Assembly (NCBI GenBank): GCA_018648605.1
Contig: JABGQU010000012.1
Coordinates: 1 to 36,204, forward strand
Source of the DNA: Anaerolineae bacterium
Lineage (GTDB): Bacteria > Chloroflexota > Anaerolineae > Anaerolineales > Villigracilaceae
Direction of reading: 5' to 3'
Length of the DNA: 36,204 nt
Shown here: positions 18,959-27,736 of the stretch, piece after piece
Layout: each line of letters begins with the position of its first letter
Position numbering within the stretch: the stretch's first letter is position 1
The notes under the pieces: model-generated
Database searches by the model: none
Told to the model about the DNA's origin: nothing
The model's input: only the letters and a program-made list of their open reading frames with translations
Translations under genes and position numbers: made by a program

Positions 18959-21736
18959 ATGAGCAAAATAACACTTAAGATAGATCACAAGAAAATTGAA
19001 GTCCCCGAAGGCAGCACCGTTCTGGATGCAGCGCGGGCGGCGAATGTTTATATTCCCACCCTGTGCGATGACCCGCTTTTAGAGCCATTTGGCGCCTGCC
19101 GTCTTTGCATTGTAGAGATTGATGGATATAGAGGTTTGCCCACAGCCTGTTCCACCCCTGCTGCTGAGGGGATGGAAGTTCATACATCCAGCCCAATGAT
19201 CGAGACAAATCGCAAAACGAGCATGAATTTATTGCTCTCCGATCACCCGCTGGATTGCCAGCATTGCGTGAGCAATATGCGCTGCGATCTACAATATGTG
19301 GCTGCTTACGTTGGCGTGCGTGGTGAAAACCCCTATAAAGGCGAACGCCGCGCTTACGATCTTGACGAGAGCAACCCCTTCTACAGCCGCGACCTTGAAA
19401 TGTGCATCTTATGCGGAAAATGCGTCCGTGCCTGCGATGAGTTACAAGGTCGCCAAGCGATCAGCTTCGGCTATAGAGGTTTCTCCACAAAAATTACAAC
19501 GCCTTTCGACCTCCCTATGTGGGACTCGACTTGTGAATCTTGTGGTCGCTGTGTGGATATGTGCCCAACAGGCGCTCTCTACGATAAAACGGCTAAAAAA
19601 CATGGTTTACCAACTGGAGAAACTAAAACAACCTGCCCCTATTGCGGTGTAGGATGTGGTTTGATTCTTGAAACCCGCGACGGCGAAATTATCGGCGCGC
19701 GCGGAGATCGAGAGAACTCGGTAAATGAAGGGCATACTTGTGTGAAAGGGCGTTATGGTTGGGAATATGTGCAACATGCCGACCGTGTGAAGAAGCCCCT
19801 TGTCCGCAAATATTTGCTTGAGGGCAAGAAAAAGTCAGAGATAGACAGAAGCTCATCGAATTGGGAATGGGCAGAAACAAGCTGGGATACAGCATTAGAG
19901 ATCACTGCCAGCAACCTGACCCAAATCCGCGATCGTCACGGTGCCGATAGCATCGGCTTTATGACTTCGGCAAAATGTCTGAACGAAGAAAATTATCTAG
20001 TGAATAAACTGGCGCGACAGGTCATAGGAACCAATAATATTGACCATTGCGCCCGGCTCTGACACTCTAGCACCGTGGCCGGTCTGGCCACCACGTACGG
20101 TTCAGGCGCAATGTCCAACTCGATGGACGATATCGCCGAGAAAGCAGAAGCCTTTTTCATTATTGGCTCAAATACGACAGAGCAGCATCCCGTTTTCGGG
20201 ACAAAATTACGCCGCGCCATTCAAAAACGGGGCGCAAAGCTAATCGTCGCCGACCCGCGTCGGATCGATATTACTGACCTAGCAACTGTCCACTTGCAAC
20301 AGAAAGCGGGCACAGATACCGCGCTGATCAATGGGTTGAGTTATCTGATCCTGAAAAATGGGCATGAAGATACAGCCTATATCGCTGAACGCACAGAAGA
20401 TTTTGAAGAATATCGCAAAGTTATCCAAAATTATCCGCCTGAAAAGGTAAGCGAGATCACAGGCGTGCCCGCAGAACTGCTGCACGAAGCTGCCGAGATC
20501 ATGGGCACGCACAAACCTATGGCCCTTATGTGGGCAATGGGCATCACCCAGCATATTAAAGGCGTGCGCAATGTGATGGCCTTGGCGGGGCTGCAAATGT
20601 TGCTCGGCAATATTGGCGTACCCGGTGGCGGCACAAATCCGCTGCGCGGACAAAATAACGTTCAGGGCGCTTGCGATTTGGGCGGTTTGCCCAATGTTTA
20701 CCCGGGCTATCAACCCGTGACCGGTGAATATGTTCAGGAAAAATTCATCGAGGCTTGGGGCGCTGCACCGGAGATGAAAGTTGGGAAAACGCTCACTGAA
20801 ATGATTCCCGACGTTCTCAAAGGGGAGACCCACGCCCTATTTATTCTCGGCGAAGACCCCGTCATGTCTGACCCCGACACCAAACATATCCGTGCCAATC
20901 TCGAAGCCTGCGATTTTGTCATTTTGCAGGAACTTTTCGAATCAGAAACCGCTCCCTATGCGGATGTCCTGCTCCCCGGCGCATCTTTTGCCGAAAAGAC
21001 AGGCACTTTCACCAATACAGAGCGACGCGTGCAGATGGTTCGACAAGCGATAGCCCCAGTTGGGGATTCTCTTCCCGATTGGCAGATCATTTCATCCCTG
21101 GCAAAGCGGATTATCGCTCTTAGCCCCAACTTGCGCTCGTTAAATACACCTTTCTCTGGCTGGGACTATGAAGACACATCCGCCATCATGGATGAAATTT
21201 CAGCCCTAACGCCCCAATATGCGGGGATCAGCCACGAACGTCTCGAAAATGGCGAACGTTTACAATGGCCTGTGCCAGATAAAACCCACCCTGGAACACC
21301 AATCCTGCACGTTGGACGATTTGCTCGCGGCAAAGGCAAATTTATGCCCATTGAGCATGTTCCGCCTGCCGAATCTCCCGACGATGAATATCCCTTCATT
21401 ATGTCAACGGGACGGGTGCTCTATCACTGGCATGGCGGACAAATGACTCGCCGAGTGGAAGGGATCATGGAAGTCTACGGAGAAGCGCTCGTAGAAGTCA
21501 ATCCAATAGATGCCGCCAACCTAGATATTAACGGAGACAACGGCATCCGGCTCACATCACGCCATGGCAGCATCGAAACAAAAGCCTGGGTCACCGATCG
21601 TGTTCCCCCCGGTATGGTTTATGCCAACTTCCACTTCCCTGATGCTTCAGCGAATGAGCTAACCCATGCTTCACTTGACCCTGTAGCGAAAATACCAGAA
21701 TATAAGGTTACGGCTGTGAAGGTTGAGAAACTATAG
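18959..21736 (+). CDS. Selenocysteine-containing formate dehydrogenase catalytic subunit (UGA at 20060-20062 read as Sec368)
   Basis: One 925-aa gene that looks split by an in-frame TGA. Order: N-terminal [2Fe-2S] domain (C36, C47, C50, C64), His/Cys [4Fe-4S] site (H96, C100, C103, C109), two ferredoxin-like clusters (C149-C159, C192-C202), then the Mo/W-bisPGD core with its own [4Fe-4S] (C226, C229, C233, C261). The TGA lies in HCARL-U-HSSTVAGL, aligned with the active-site selenocysteine of E. coli FdhF (CARVUHGPSVAGL), and the next residue is the conserved catalytic His. The frame continues without loss to the C-terminal molydopterin-binding domain. A SECIS-like hairpin follows at once. 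It oxidises formate to CO2 (or reduces CO2), passing electrons to the NuoE/NuoF-like pair. Confidence 0.95.
20060..20101 (+). promoter_or_regulatory. Bacterial SECIS-like element of the formate dehydrogenase
   Basis: Starting at the UGA, a perfect 6-bp stem GTGGCC/GGCCAC (20075-20080 with 20086-20091) closes the apical loop GGTCT (20081-20085). The GGTCT loop begins 18 nt after the UGA, the same place and sequence as in the E. coli fdhF SECIS as I recall it. The hairpin would recruit SelB-Sec-tRNA. Confidence 0.85.
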
Positions 21737-21741
21737 AAAAG

Positions 21742-21872
21742 ACAGTCTCTGAGCGGAGATGTAGCGAAGCGAAATCGTAGTCGACGTGTGCCCTTTAGGG
21801 TAAGAGCGCTTCTTGAAAAACCGTCCTTCGACTGCGTGCTTTTCTGCGAAAAGCCCTCCGCTCAGGATCTGG
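21742..21872. repeat. Palindromic repeat family A, copy 2
   Basis: Begins ACAGTCTCTGAGCGGAG and ends CTCCGCTCAGGATCTG, with internal CGTAGTCGA and CCTTCGACTGCG. It lies directly after the FDH stop codon and next to repeat B copy 2, between FDH and the diiron protein. Confidence 0.75.
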
Positions 21873-21898
21873 ATTTTTTCTTTTATAAAAAAAAACAA

Positions 21899-21987
21899 GA
21901 TGTGCATTGCATCCTCACTTGGATGCGTTGCACATCGGTTCTACACTATAAACCCGCCCTGCAACGCACTTTGGAAGTGCAATGCAG
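21899..21987. repeat. Three-hairpin repeat family B, copy 2
   Basis: GATGTGCATTGCATC pairs with GGATGCGTTGCACATC, a central GGTT/AACC pair follows, then CTGCAACGCACTTTGG pairs with AAGTGCAATGCAG. It has the same order as copy 1 read toward ftcD. It ends 22 nt before the ATG of the downstream gene. Confidence 0.8.
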
Positions 21988-22009
21988 CTCTCTCAAAAGG
22001 AGACCACAA

Positions 22010-22498
22010 ATGGACATCCGCAAAGTTCTAGAATACGCCCTGCAACGCGAATACGAAGGTAAAGCCTTCTTTGAAAATAATGCTGAGCGTCTCAGCAACG
22101 CTGCCGCGCGTAGCGCATTTATAAAAATCGCAGAAGAAGAACAACGCCATATTGAATTCATCCAGACACAACTTGATGCGCTGGATGCCGAAAACCCACT
22201 AGCCCAAGCTGCCCCAGAAATGGACGAAGTCGATATTCTTACCGGGCGCGCTGCATCAGAAATGATCGAGCAAAGCGTCAACGAATCCATGGTCGCCGAT
22301 CTGCCTGTGCTGCGCATGGCATACTTGATTGAGCGAGATTTCTCCGAGTTCTATCATCAAGTTGCAGCCAAAGCAGAAGGCGAAGCAAAAGCCACCCTCG
22401 AGATGCTTGCTCGCTGGGAAGCGGGTCACGAACGTCTTTTTAAGCGCATGCACGATGAAGCCTTTGAAAAATACGCCGATATGCCCTGGGGAGGGTAA
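22010..22498 (+). CDS. Rubrerythrin-like ferritin-fold diiron protein
   Basis: A 162-aa four-helix-bundle protein. The likely metal ligands are E16 (YEGKAFFE), E44 and H47 (EEEQRHIEF), E108 (IERDFSEFY) and E137 and H140 (WEAGHERLF), the rubrerythrin/ferritin-like pattern. There is no C-terminal rubredoxin domain. I start at ATG 22010, which has an AGGAG Shine-Dalgarno; the longer frame from 21788 runs through repeats A2 and B2. Proteins of this type reduce peroxide or store iron in anaerobes. Its position after the oxygen-sensitive selenium FDH suggests a protective role, which is inference. Confidence 0.85.
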   Translation: MDIRKVLEYALQREYEGKAFFENNAERLSNAAARSAFIKIAEEEQRHIEFIQTQLDALDAENPLAQAAPEMDEVDILTGRAASEMIEQSVNESMVADLPVLRMAYLIERDFSEFYHQVAAKAEGEAKATLEMLARWEAGHERLFKRMHDEAFEKYADMPWGG

Positions 22499-22606
22499 AC
22501 GGTTGTAGCTCAGCCTCCCTATTCGTCTCTTCTGATATCTAATCTAACAAAGGTGTGCTTTTTGGAGCTACTGCTTGTATATCACCACTTGCTATTGCTT
22601 TTTAAT

Positions 22607-22903
22607 TTAGCGTAGAGACAATAACAAGAGTGCGGCACCGCCTGCTAAAGTGACAGGCGTATCGAATACCTTGCCTACTATCTTACCGTTGGCATAAATG
22701 TCGCCGTTTTTGAGTGCCTTGCCTGCTATCTTGCCATTAGCATATACATCACCATTTTTGAGTACCTTGCCTGCTAACCTGCCGTTGGCATATACATCAC
22801 CATCTTTGAGTACCTTACCTACTATCTTGCCATTGGTGTAAATATTGCCATCTTTAAGCACCTTTCCTACTATCTTGCCATTAGAATAGATGTCACCGTT
22901 CAT
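22607..22903 (-). CDS. Repeat protein of five 16-residue GDIYxNGKIVGKVLKD units
   Basis: A 98-aa protein made almost wholly of a 16-residue motif (consensus GDIYANGKIVGKVLKD) repeated about five times, followed by a short hydrophobic tail TPVTLAGGAALLLLSL. The regular turn (NG) and alternating hydrophobic pattern suggest a small beta-solenoid or beta-sheet stack anchored to membrane at its C-terminus. I start at the third of three close ATGs, 9 nt after an AAGGAG Shine-Dalgarno. No function is recognised. It stands alone between the diiron gene and the M23 cluster, on the opposite strand to both. Confidence 0.75.
   Translation of the reverse strand: MNGDIYSNGKIVGKVLKDGNIYTNGKIVGKVLKDGDVYANGRLAGKVLKNGDVYANGKIAGKALKNGDIYANGKIVGKVFDTPVTLAGGAALLLLSLR
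22658..22897 (-). repeat. Five tandem 48-bp coding repeats
   Basis: In-frame 48-bp units encode the 16-residue motif of the repeat protein. Units differ at scattered, often synonymous positions (for example ttggcataaatgt, ttagcatatacat), so they have diverged under coding constraint and are not a recent slippage product. Confidence 0.85.
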
Positions 22904-23131
22904 AATCATCATCTCCTTTCAATATTTTGTGTTTTGAAGAAGCTATATTTGTTTATGCTAAGATGCTTTTATCGTAAGCTTTAAATCTGGAAATTTGGGT
23001 CGTAGTCATTATTTTTCCATTTGCAGTGATACTACGTTGGTGAGATTATATCGTAACGGATAGTGAATCGCACCAACTACCCACACACACAAACTTGTCA
23101 ACCAAACGTTAAGAATTCCCTCATCCATCCA

Positions 23132-23140
23132 TGCTACAAT
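23132..23140 (+). promoter_or_regulatory. Extended -10 (TGCTACAAT) 6 nt before the first M23 gene
   Basis: Identical to 15149-15157 and at the same 6-nt distance from the ATG (23147), predicting a leaderless message. No Shine-Dalgarno is visible before this ATG. Confidence 0.55.
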
Positions 23141-23146
23141 TTGCCC

Positions 23147-24487
23147 ATGCGTAAGATTATTTTATTCATTCTCATGGCGTTTATTCTCGCAGCCTGTGCC
23201 GCGCCGACCGAAGAACCACCCAACTGGGACGATTACAATCCCTTCGCCGCGGCAGATCAGCAAGCGGCTATTCCCCTATCCTCCTTGCTGCCGCCCACGC
23301 GCGCAGCCGGAGAGCCGATCTCTACCCCTACACCGAGTTTAGCGCGTTTTGTGCCCGCATCCGAGCAGGGGCCGGGCTTCAAGATCATCCCCGATTCTGA
23401 GCTGGTCAAGGGTCCCGCCGGCCTTCTGCTGAATATGGAAATCTACCTAAAAAGCAAGAACGGCTATATCAAAGCCTATCAGGAAGAAGTCGACGGCGAA
23501 TTACTGAGCGGCATCGAGATCGTGGAACTCGTCTCGCAAAATTACTCGGTCAACCCGCGTCTTTTATTGGCATTGATCGAATACCAAAGCAGATGGGTGA
23601 CAAATCCCGTTGTGGATGAAATCAGCTACCCCATGCGTTATTACAATGAATGGAATGCGGGACTCTACCGTCAACTCACCTGGACAGCCAACGAATTAAA
23701 TCGCGGCTACTATCTCTGGCGTGCCAATGCCCTCACCGAGTGGACGTTCGTGGATGGAGACGTGGTCGGCATTAACCCAAGCATCAACGCCGGGACAGCC
23801 GCGCTGCAACACTACTTTGCCCTATTATATTCACGCGATATTTGGGAACACGATATTACCGAAAACGGCTTTTTTGCCACCTACCAATCCCTTTTTGGCT
23901 ACCCCTTCGACTATGCCATTGAGCCTATTGTCCCCGCAAATTTGACGCAACCCCAACTAACGCTGCCCTTCGCGCGCGGAGAAACCTGGTCATATACTGG
24001 TGGCCCGCACGGCGGCTGGGATGTAGGCTCTGGCTGGGCGGCTCTCGATTTTGCCGCCCCCGGCGAACCAACCGGCTGCGCCCCCGCTGATGCCTGGGTA
24101 CGCGCAGCAGCGGCAGGTATTGTCGTTCGCGCCAATGATGGTGCTGTCGTCGTCGATCTGGATGGGGATGGCTACGAAGAAACAGGCTGGACGTTGCTCT
24201 ATATGCATATGGGGTCGGATGGACGTGTCTCAGCCGGAAGCAAAATAAATATCGGGGATCGTATCGGGCATCCATCCTGTGAAGGCGGGCTGTCCAACGC
24301 ATCCCATTTACATTTTGCGCGCCGTTATAATGGCGAGTGGATTCCCGCCGATGGCAGGCTTCCCTTCAATCTCGATGGCTGGGTTTCCAGCGGCACAGGT
24401 TCCGATTATGATGGCTATCTCACTCGCGGCGACGAGATCGTCGAAGCGTGGGATGGGCAAAATCCGCTCAATCAAATTACGAGGTAA
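23147..24487 (+). CDS. Lipoprotein with lysozyme-like region and M23 peptidase domain (paralogue 1)
   Basis: A 446-aa lipoprotein: signal MRKIILFILMAFILAAC with lipobox Cys17, a Pro/Thr-rich linker, a central region (about 110-250) resembling lysozyme-like transglycosylases (NPRLLLALIEYQSRW...), then an M23 domain (YTGGPHGGW...ALDFAAP, LLYMHMG, HLHFARRYNGEW). The M23 first metal motif is stretched: His and Asp are separated by about ten residues rather than three, as in both paralogues downstream. It has no LysM domain. I start at ATG 23147, which follows a -10 element and opens directly on the signal peptide. Probably peptidoglycan remodelling at the outer face of the membrane. Confidence 0.88.
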   Translation: MRKIILFILMAFILAACAAPTEEPPNWDDYNPFAAADQQAAIPLSSLLPPTRAAGEPISTPTPSLARFVPASEQGPGFKIIPDSELVKGPAGLLLNMEIYLKSKNGYIKAYQEEVDGELLSGIEIVELVSQNYSVNPRLLLALIEYQSRWVTNPVVDEISYPMRYYNEWNAGLYRQLTWTANELNRGYYLWRANALTEWTFVDGDVVGINPSINAGTAALQHYFALLYSRDIWEHDITENGFFATYQSLFGYPFDYAIEPIVPANLTQPQLTLPFARGETWSYTGGPHGGWDVGSGWAALDFAAPGEPTGCAPADAWVRAAAAGIVVRANDGAVVVDLDGDGYEETGWTLLYMHMGSDGRVSAGSKINIGDRIGHPSCEGGLSNASHLHFARRYNGEWIPADGRLPFNLDGWVSSGTGSDYDGYLTRGDEIVEAWDGQNPLNQITR

Positions 24488-24490
24488 AAA

Positions 24491-24587
24491 ACAGTCTCTG
24501 AGCGGAGACGCAGGCGTAGTCGAAGAGCGACTCTAGCAATGCCGTCCTTCGACTACATTCCCTGCAAGAATTCCGCTCAGGAACTGT
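24491..24587. repeat. Palindromic repeat family A, copy 3
   Basis: Begins ACAGTCTCTGAGCGGAG and ends TTCCGCTCAGGAACTGT, with internal inverted GTAGTCGAAG and CTTCGACTAC. It is the most symmetric copy. It fills the gap between the first two M23 paralogues and ends 12 nt before the second one's ATG. Confidence 0.8.
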
Positions 24588-24598
24588 TTCTATCACTT

Positions 24599-26194
24599 AT
24601 GAAAAAAGTATTTATTCTTATCCCCCTTTTGGCAATCATTCTTACTTCTTGCGGGCAGGCTCCCCCCTTATGGGGTGCATATAGCACGCCTACTCCCGAG
24701 GTTTTTCTGTCCATTGTCGACGTGCCATCTGCTTCATCTACAATGAAGCCTCTGCCAACTGCGCTCTCTGCCATCACACCTACTGCACAACAGACTGTTG
24801 CAACGCGACAAAATACGCTTGTCCCTACTGCTCGCCCTACACAGATCGTAGCAACAAAAGAACCAGCGTTTTTATATTATTCACAATCGGGTGATACGCT
24901 CGAAGTTGTCGCCATTCATTTTGGTGTAGATGTGGCAGAGATCAGTTCCGGCGAAACCTTGCCCTCAGCGCAGGCCCTTCTTGATCCGGGCACACTGCTC
25001 TCTATCCCCAAAAGGCTTGAAGAAACCACATCCAGCGAACAGCTTTTCCCCGATAACGAAGTGGTTTTCTCTGCAACAAGCATAGACTTTGACACAATTG
25101 CCTTTGTAGAAGAAGCGGGTGGCTATCTCAGCGAATACCGCGAGTATCTCGGTTCCACAGGCTGGACAACTGGCGCTGAGGGAGTTGCACGTCAGGCTCA
25201 AGAAAATTCGCTCAACCCGCGCCTTTTACTGGCTTTGGTAGAATATGAATCGGGCTGGCTTCTTGGGCAGCCTGGCAACCTTTCGGAAACTGACTACCCC
25301 CTCGGCTATATCGACACACGCAAACATGGTTTGTTTCGCCAAATGATGGTGACTGTACAGGATTTAGCAGTCGGTTATTATGGCTGGCGCGACGGGACGC
25401 TAACCGAGCTAACCTTCTCGGATGGAACAACAATGCGTATCGCCCCGGAATTGAATGCTGGTTCCGTTGCGATTCAATATTATTTCTCCCTAAAAATGGA
25501 ACCCGACCTCTGGGCACAAACAGTCGACCCGAATATCGGCTTCCCGGCCTTCTATGCAGATACTTTCGGTGATCCCTGGGCACGCGCCCAGGCTGTTGGG
25601 CCGCTCTTTCCCGCCGGGCTGGAACAACCCGAGCTTGTCTTACCCTTTGAGCCGCGCCGCGTCTGGGCATATACGGGTGGACCCCACTCCGCGTGGGCAC
25701 ATGAGGGCGCACAAGCTGCGCTTGATTTTGCCCCATCAGGCGATTACAGCGGCTGCGCAGAAACCGATAAATGGGTCGTTGCCTCAGCTCCAGGCTTAAT
25801 TGTCCGCTCTGATCACGGCGTAGTCATGCTCGATCTGGATGGTGACGGCAATGAAGAAACCGGCTGGAATTTGCTCTACCTGCACATCGGCACCGAGGGG
25901 CGTATTCCGCTGGGCAGCTGGGTAGAAATAGATGATCGGCTTGGTCAACCCTCCTGCGAGGGTGGCGTCTCAACAGGCACACACCTTCACCTTGCACGTA
26001 AATATAACGGCGAATGGATGCTCGCTAGCGGCCCCATCCCCTTCAATCTCGATGGCTGGATCGCTCATGCGGGCGAGAAATCCTACGTTGGAACGCTAAC
26101 ACGCGGCGATGAGCTTATCACCTCTAGCCTGGTTGGCGAACTTTGGTCGGTCGTCTTGCGCGAAGACCCCGAAGAGACTGAAAAAGAAGAATAG
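24599..26194 (+). CDS. LysM and M23 lipoprotein with lysozyme-like region (paralogue 2)
   Basis: A 531-aa lipoprotein. Signal MKKVFILIPLLAIILTSC with lipobox, a Thr/Pro-rich linker, one LysM-like peptidoglycan-binding motif (YYSQSGDTLEVVAIHFGVDVAEI...), a lysozyme-like region (NPRLLLALVEYESGW, retaining the Glu-Ser pair of soluble lytic transglycosylases) and a C-terminal M23 domain (YTGGPHSAW...ALDFAPS, LLYLHIG, HLHLARKYNGEW). I start at ATG 24599, opening on the signal peptide; the 20 residues before it are translated repeat A3. There is no clear Shine-Dalgarno. It is the middle of three tandem paralogues. Confidence 0.88.
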   Translation: MKKVFILIPLLAIILTSCGQAPPLWGAYSTPTPEVFLSIVDVPSASSTMKPLPTALSAITPTAQQTVATRQNTLVPTARPTQIVATKEPAFLYYSQSGDTLEVVAIHFGVDVAEISSGETLPSAQALLDPGTLLSIPKRLEETTSSEQLFPDNEVVFSATSIDFDTIAFVEEAGGYLSEYREYLGSTGWTTGAEGVARQAQENSLNPRLLLALVEYESGWLLGQPGNLSETDYPLGYIDTRKHGLFRQMMVTVQDLAVGYYGWRDGTLTELTFSDGTTMRIAPELNAGSVAIQYYFSLKMEPDLWAQTVDPNIGFPAFYADTFGDPWARAQAVGPLFPAGLEQPELVLPFEPRRVWAYTGGPHSAWAHEGAQAALDFAPSGDYSGCAETDKWVVASAPGLIVRSDHGVVMLDLDGDGNEETGWNLLYLHIGTEGRIPLGSWVEIDDRLGQPSCEGGVSTGTHLHLARKYNGEWMLASGPIPFNLDGWIAHAGEKSYVGTLTRGDELITSSLVGELWSVVLREDPEETEKEE

Positions 26195-26204
26195 TTTTTT
26201 GCAA

Positions 26205-27701
26205 ATGCTAAAAATAAAACCAACATTGTGCGTGAGAAAAACCTTCACGCGCAATGCCTATCTCACCCTGCTCCTTGCTCTCCTTTTCGCAAGCTGTGCG
26301 CCCCCTGTTTCGGTGGCGCAGGTTTCTTTGTTGGGAACCCCCACCCCCGAAATAACCTCCACGCCCTATACAACACGCCCCACATACAAACCCGGCGAAC
26401 TTGTCGAATATATCGTCCGATCGGGCGATACGATCCCTGGCTTGGCAGGGCGCTTTAATACCAGTGAAGCTGAAATTTTCGCTGCCAACCCCGTCGTTCC
26501 TCAGGATGTGAGCACCCTCCCGATCGGAATGCCAATGCAGATTCCGATCTATTATCTGCCACTTTGGGGTAGCCAGTTCCAGATCATGCCCGATTCTGTC
26601 TTCATCAATGGGCCTGCTGCAACAAATTTCGATACCCAAAGTTTTGTCGATGCCTACCCGGGCTGGCTCAAAGATTATAAAAGTTACGCAAGTGGAGAAA
26701 ACCGCAGTGGTGCTGAAATTGTCGACTATGTCGCTACAAACTTTAGTGTTAGTCCACGCCTTTTATTAGCACTGCTTGAAGATCAGGCTGGCGCGCTCAC
26801 ACAAACCGAAGAGCCTAAAAGCGAATATACGCTTGGATATATCGAACCAAAATCCCATAAGGGTATGTACCTGCAATTGGTCTGGGCAGCGAATACGCTC
26901 AATAACGGATATTATGGTTGGCGCGAAGGCAAATTAACCGAGTTCGACCGCGAAGATGGCAGCATCGAACGTCCTGATCCGTGGCAGAACGCTGCTACGG
27001 TTGGAATCCAGTATTATTTGTCCCGCAGCCTCTCCGGGTCAGCGTATGAACGTGCGATTGGTCCCGAAGGTCTATTGGATACGTATTCCAGACTTTTCGG
27101 TGATCCCTGGGCAAACGTAGACACACATATCCCCGGCTTGCTACAACAACCCGAACTTTTATTACCTTTTCCGCGTGGGCGCACATGGACATATACCGGC
27201 GGGCCCCACACCGGCTGGGGTATAGGTATGCCCTTCGCCGCTATTGATTTCGCGCCGCCTTCAGAGTTTAGTGGCTGCTTTGTGACCGACCCCCAACAAT
27301 TCGCCACCGCCATGGCAGATAGCGTTGTCTCGCGTGTAGATCGCGGCTTGATCGTACTTGATCTCGATATGGATGGAGACGAGCGCACAGGCTGGTCTAT
27401 CATTTATTTACATCTTGCCACCCCTGATCGTGCAGATTTAGGTGCGGTACTTAAGGCGGGAGACTCAGTAGGTTATCCCTCTTGCGAAGGCGGTACAACG
27501 ACGGGCACTCATATCCATATCGCCCGCAAATATAATGGCGAGTGGATCGCAGCAGATAGCCCCGTCCCTTTCACAATGGAGGGTTGGGTTCCGCAGAATG
27601 GGGCAGCTGAATACGAGGGCGCTATTATCCGTAATGGGATCGTTGTCACCGCTAGTTCGGTCTCCGATGCCTATAGCCGGATCACGTCAAGAGATGAATA
27701 G
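26205..27701 (+). CDS. LysM and M23 lipoprotein with degenerate lysozyme-like region (paralogue 3)
   Basis: A 498-aa lipoprotein starting 10 nt after paralogue 2. N-region MLKIKPTLCVRKTFTRN, hydrophobic AYLTLLLALLFASC with lipobox, a LysM motif (YIVRSGDTIPGLAGRFNTSEAEIFAANP), a lysozyme-like region whose catalytic segment reads LLEDQAGAL (the Glu-Ser pair lost), and an M23 domain (YTGGPHTGW...AIDFAPP, IIYLHLA, HIHIARKYNGEW). The first HxH of the M23 motif reads HIH and should still bind metal. The start at 26205 avoids a 32-residue overlap with paralogue 2. Likely cotranscribed with it. Confidence 0.87.
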   Translation: MLKIKPTLCVRKTFTRNAYLTLLLALLFASCAPPVSVAQVSLLGTPTPEITSTPYTTRPTYKPGELVEYIVRSGDTIPGLAGRFNTSEAEIFAANPVVPQDVSTLPIGMPMQIPIYYLPLWGSQFQIMPDSVFINGPAATNFDTQSFVDAYPGWLKDYKSYASGENRSGAEIVDYVATNFSVSPRLLLALLEDQAGALTQTEEPKSEYTLGYIEPKSHKGMYLQLVWAANTLNNGYYGWREGKLTEFDREDGSIERPDPWQNAATVGIQYYLSRSLSGSAYERAIGPEGLLDTYSRLFGDPWANVDTHIPGLLQQPELLLPFPRGRTWTYTGGPHTGWGIGMPFAAIDFAPPSEFSGCFVTDPQQFATAMADSVVSRVDRGLIVLDLDMDGDERTGWSIIYLHLATPDRADLGAVLKAGDSVGYPSCEGGTTTGTHIHIARKYNGEWIAADSPVPFTMEGWVPQNGAAEYEGAIIRNGIVVTASSVSDAYSRITSRDE

Positions 27702-27736
27702 CCTCTTTCTGTTTCGAGAAAGAACAGGAAAAGAAT

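Noticed and set aside
20063-21736. Second formate dehydrogenase gene starting at an internal GTG (20075)
   Set aside because: The frame is continuous with the upstream part through a TGA placed at the active-site Sec position, with a SECIS-like hairpin; it is one selenoprotein gene, not two genes or a pseudogene.
21788-22009. N-terminal extension of the diiron protein
   Set aside because: Translated repeats A2 and B2; the ATG at 22010 has AGGAG and the normal N-terminus.
22658-22897. CRISPR array or non-coding minisatellite
   Set aside because: 48-bp units are contiguous without spacers and encode an intact repeated protein with a ribosome-binding site; differences fall mostly at silent positions.
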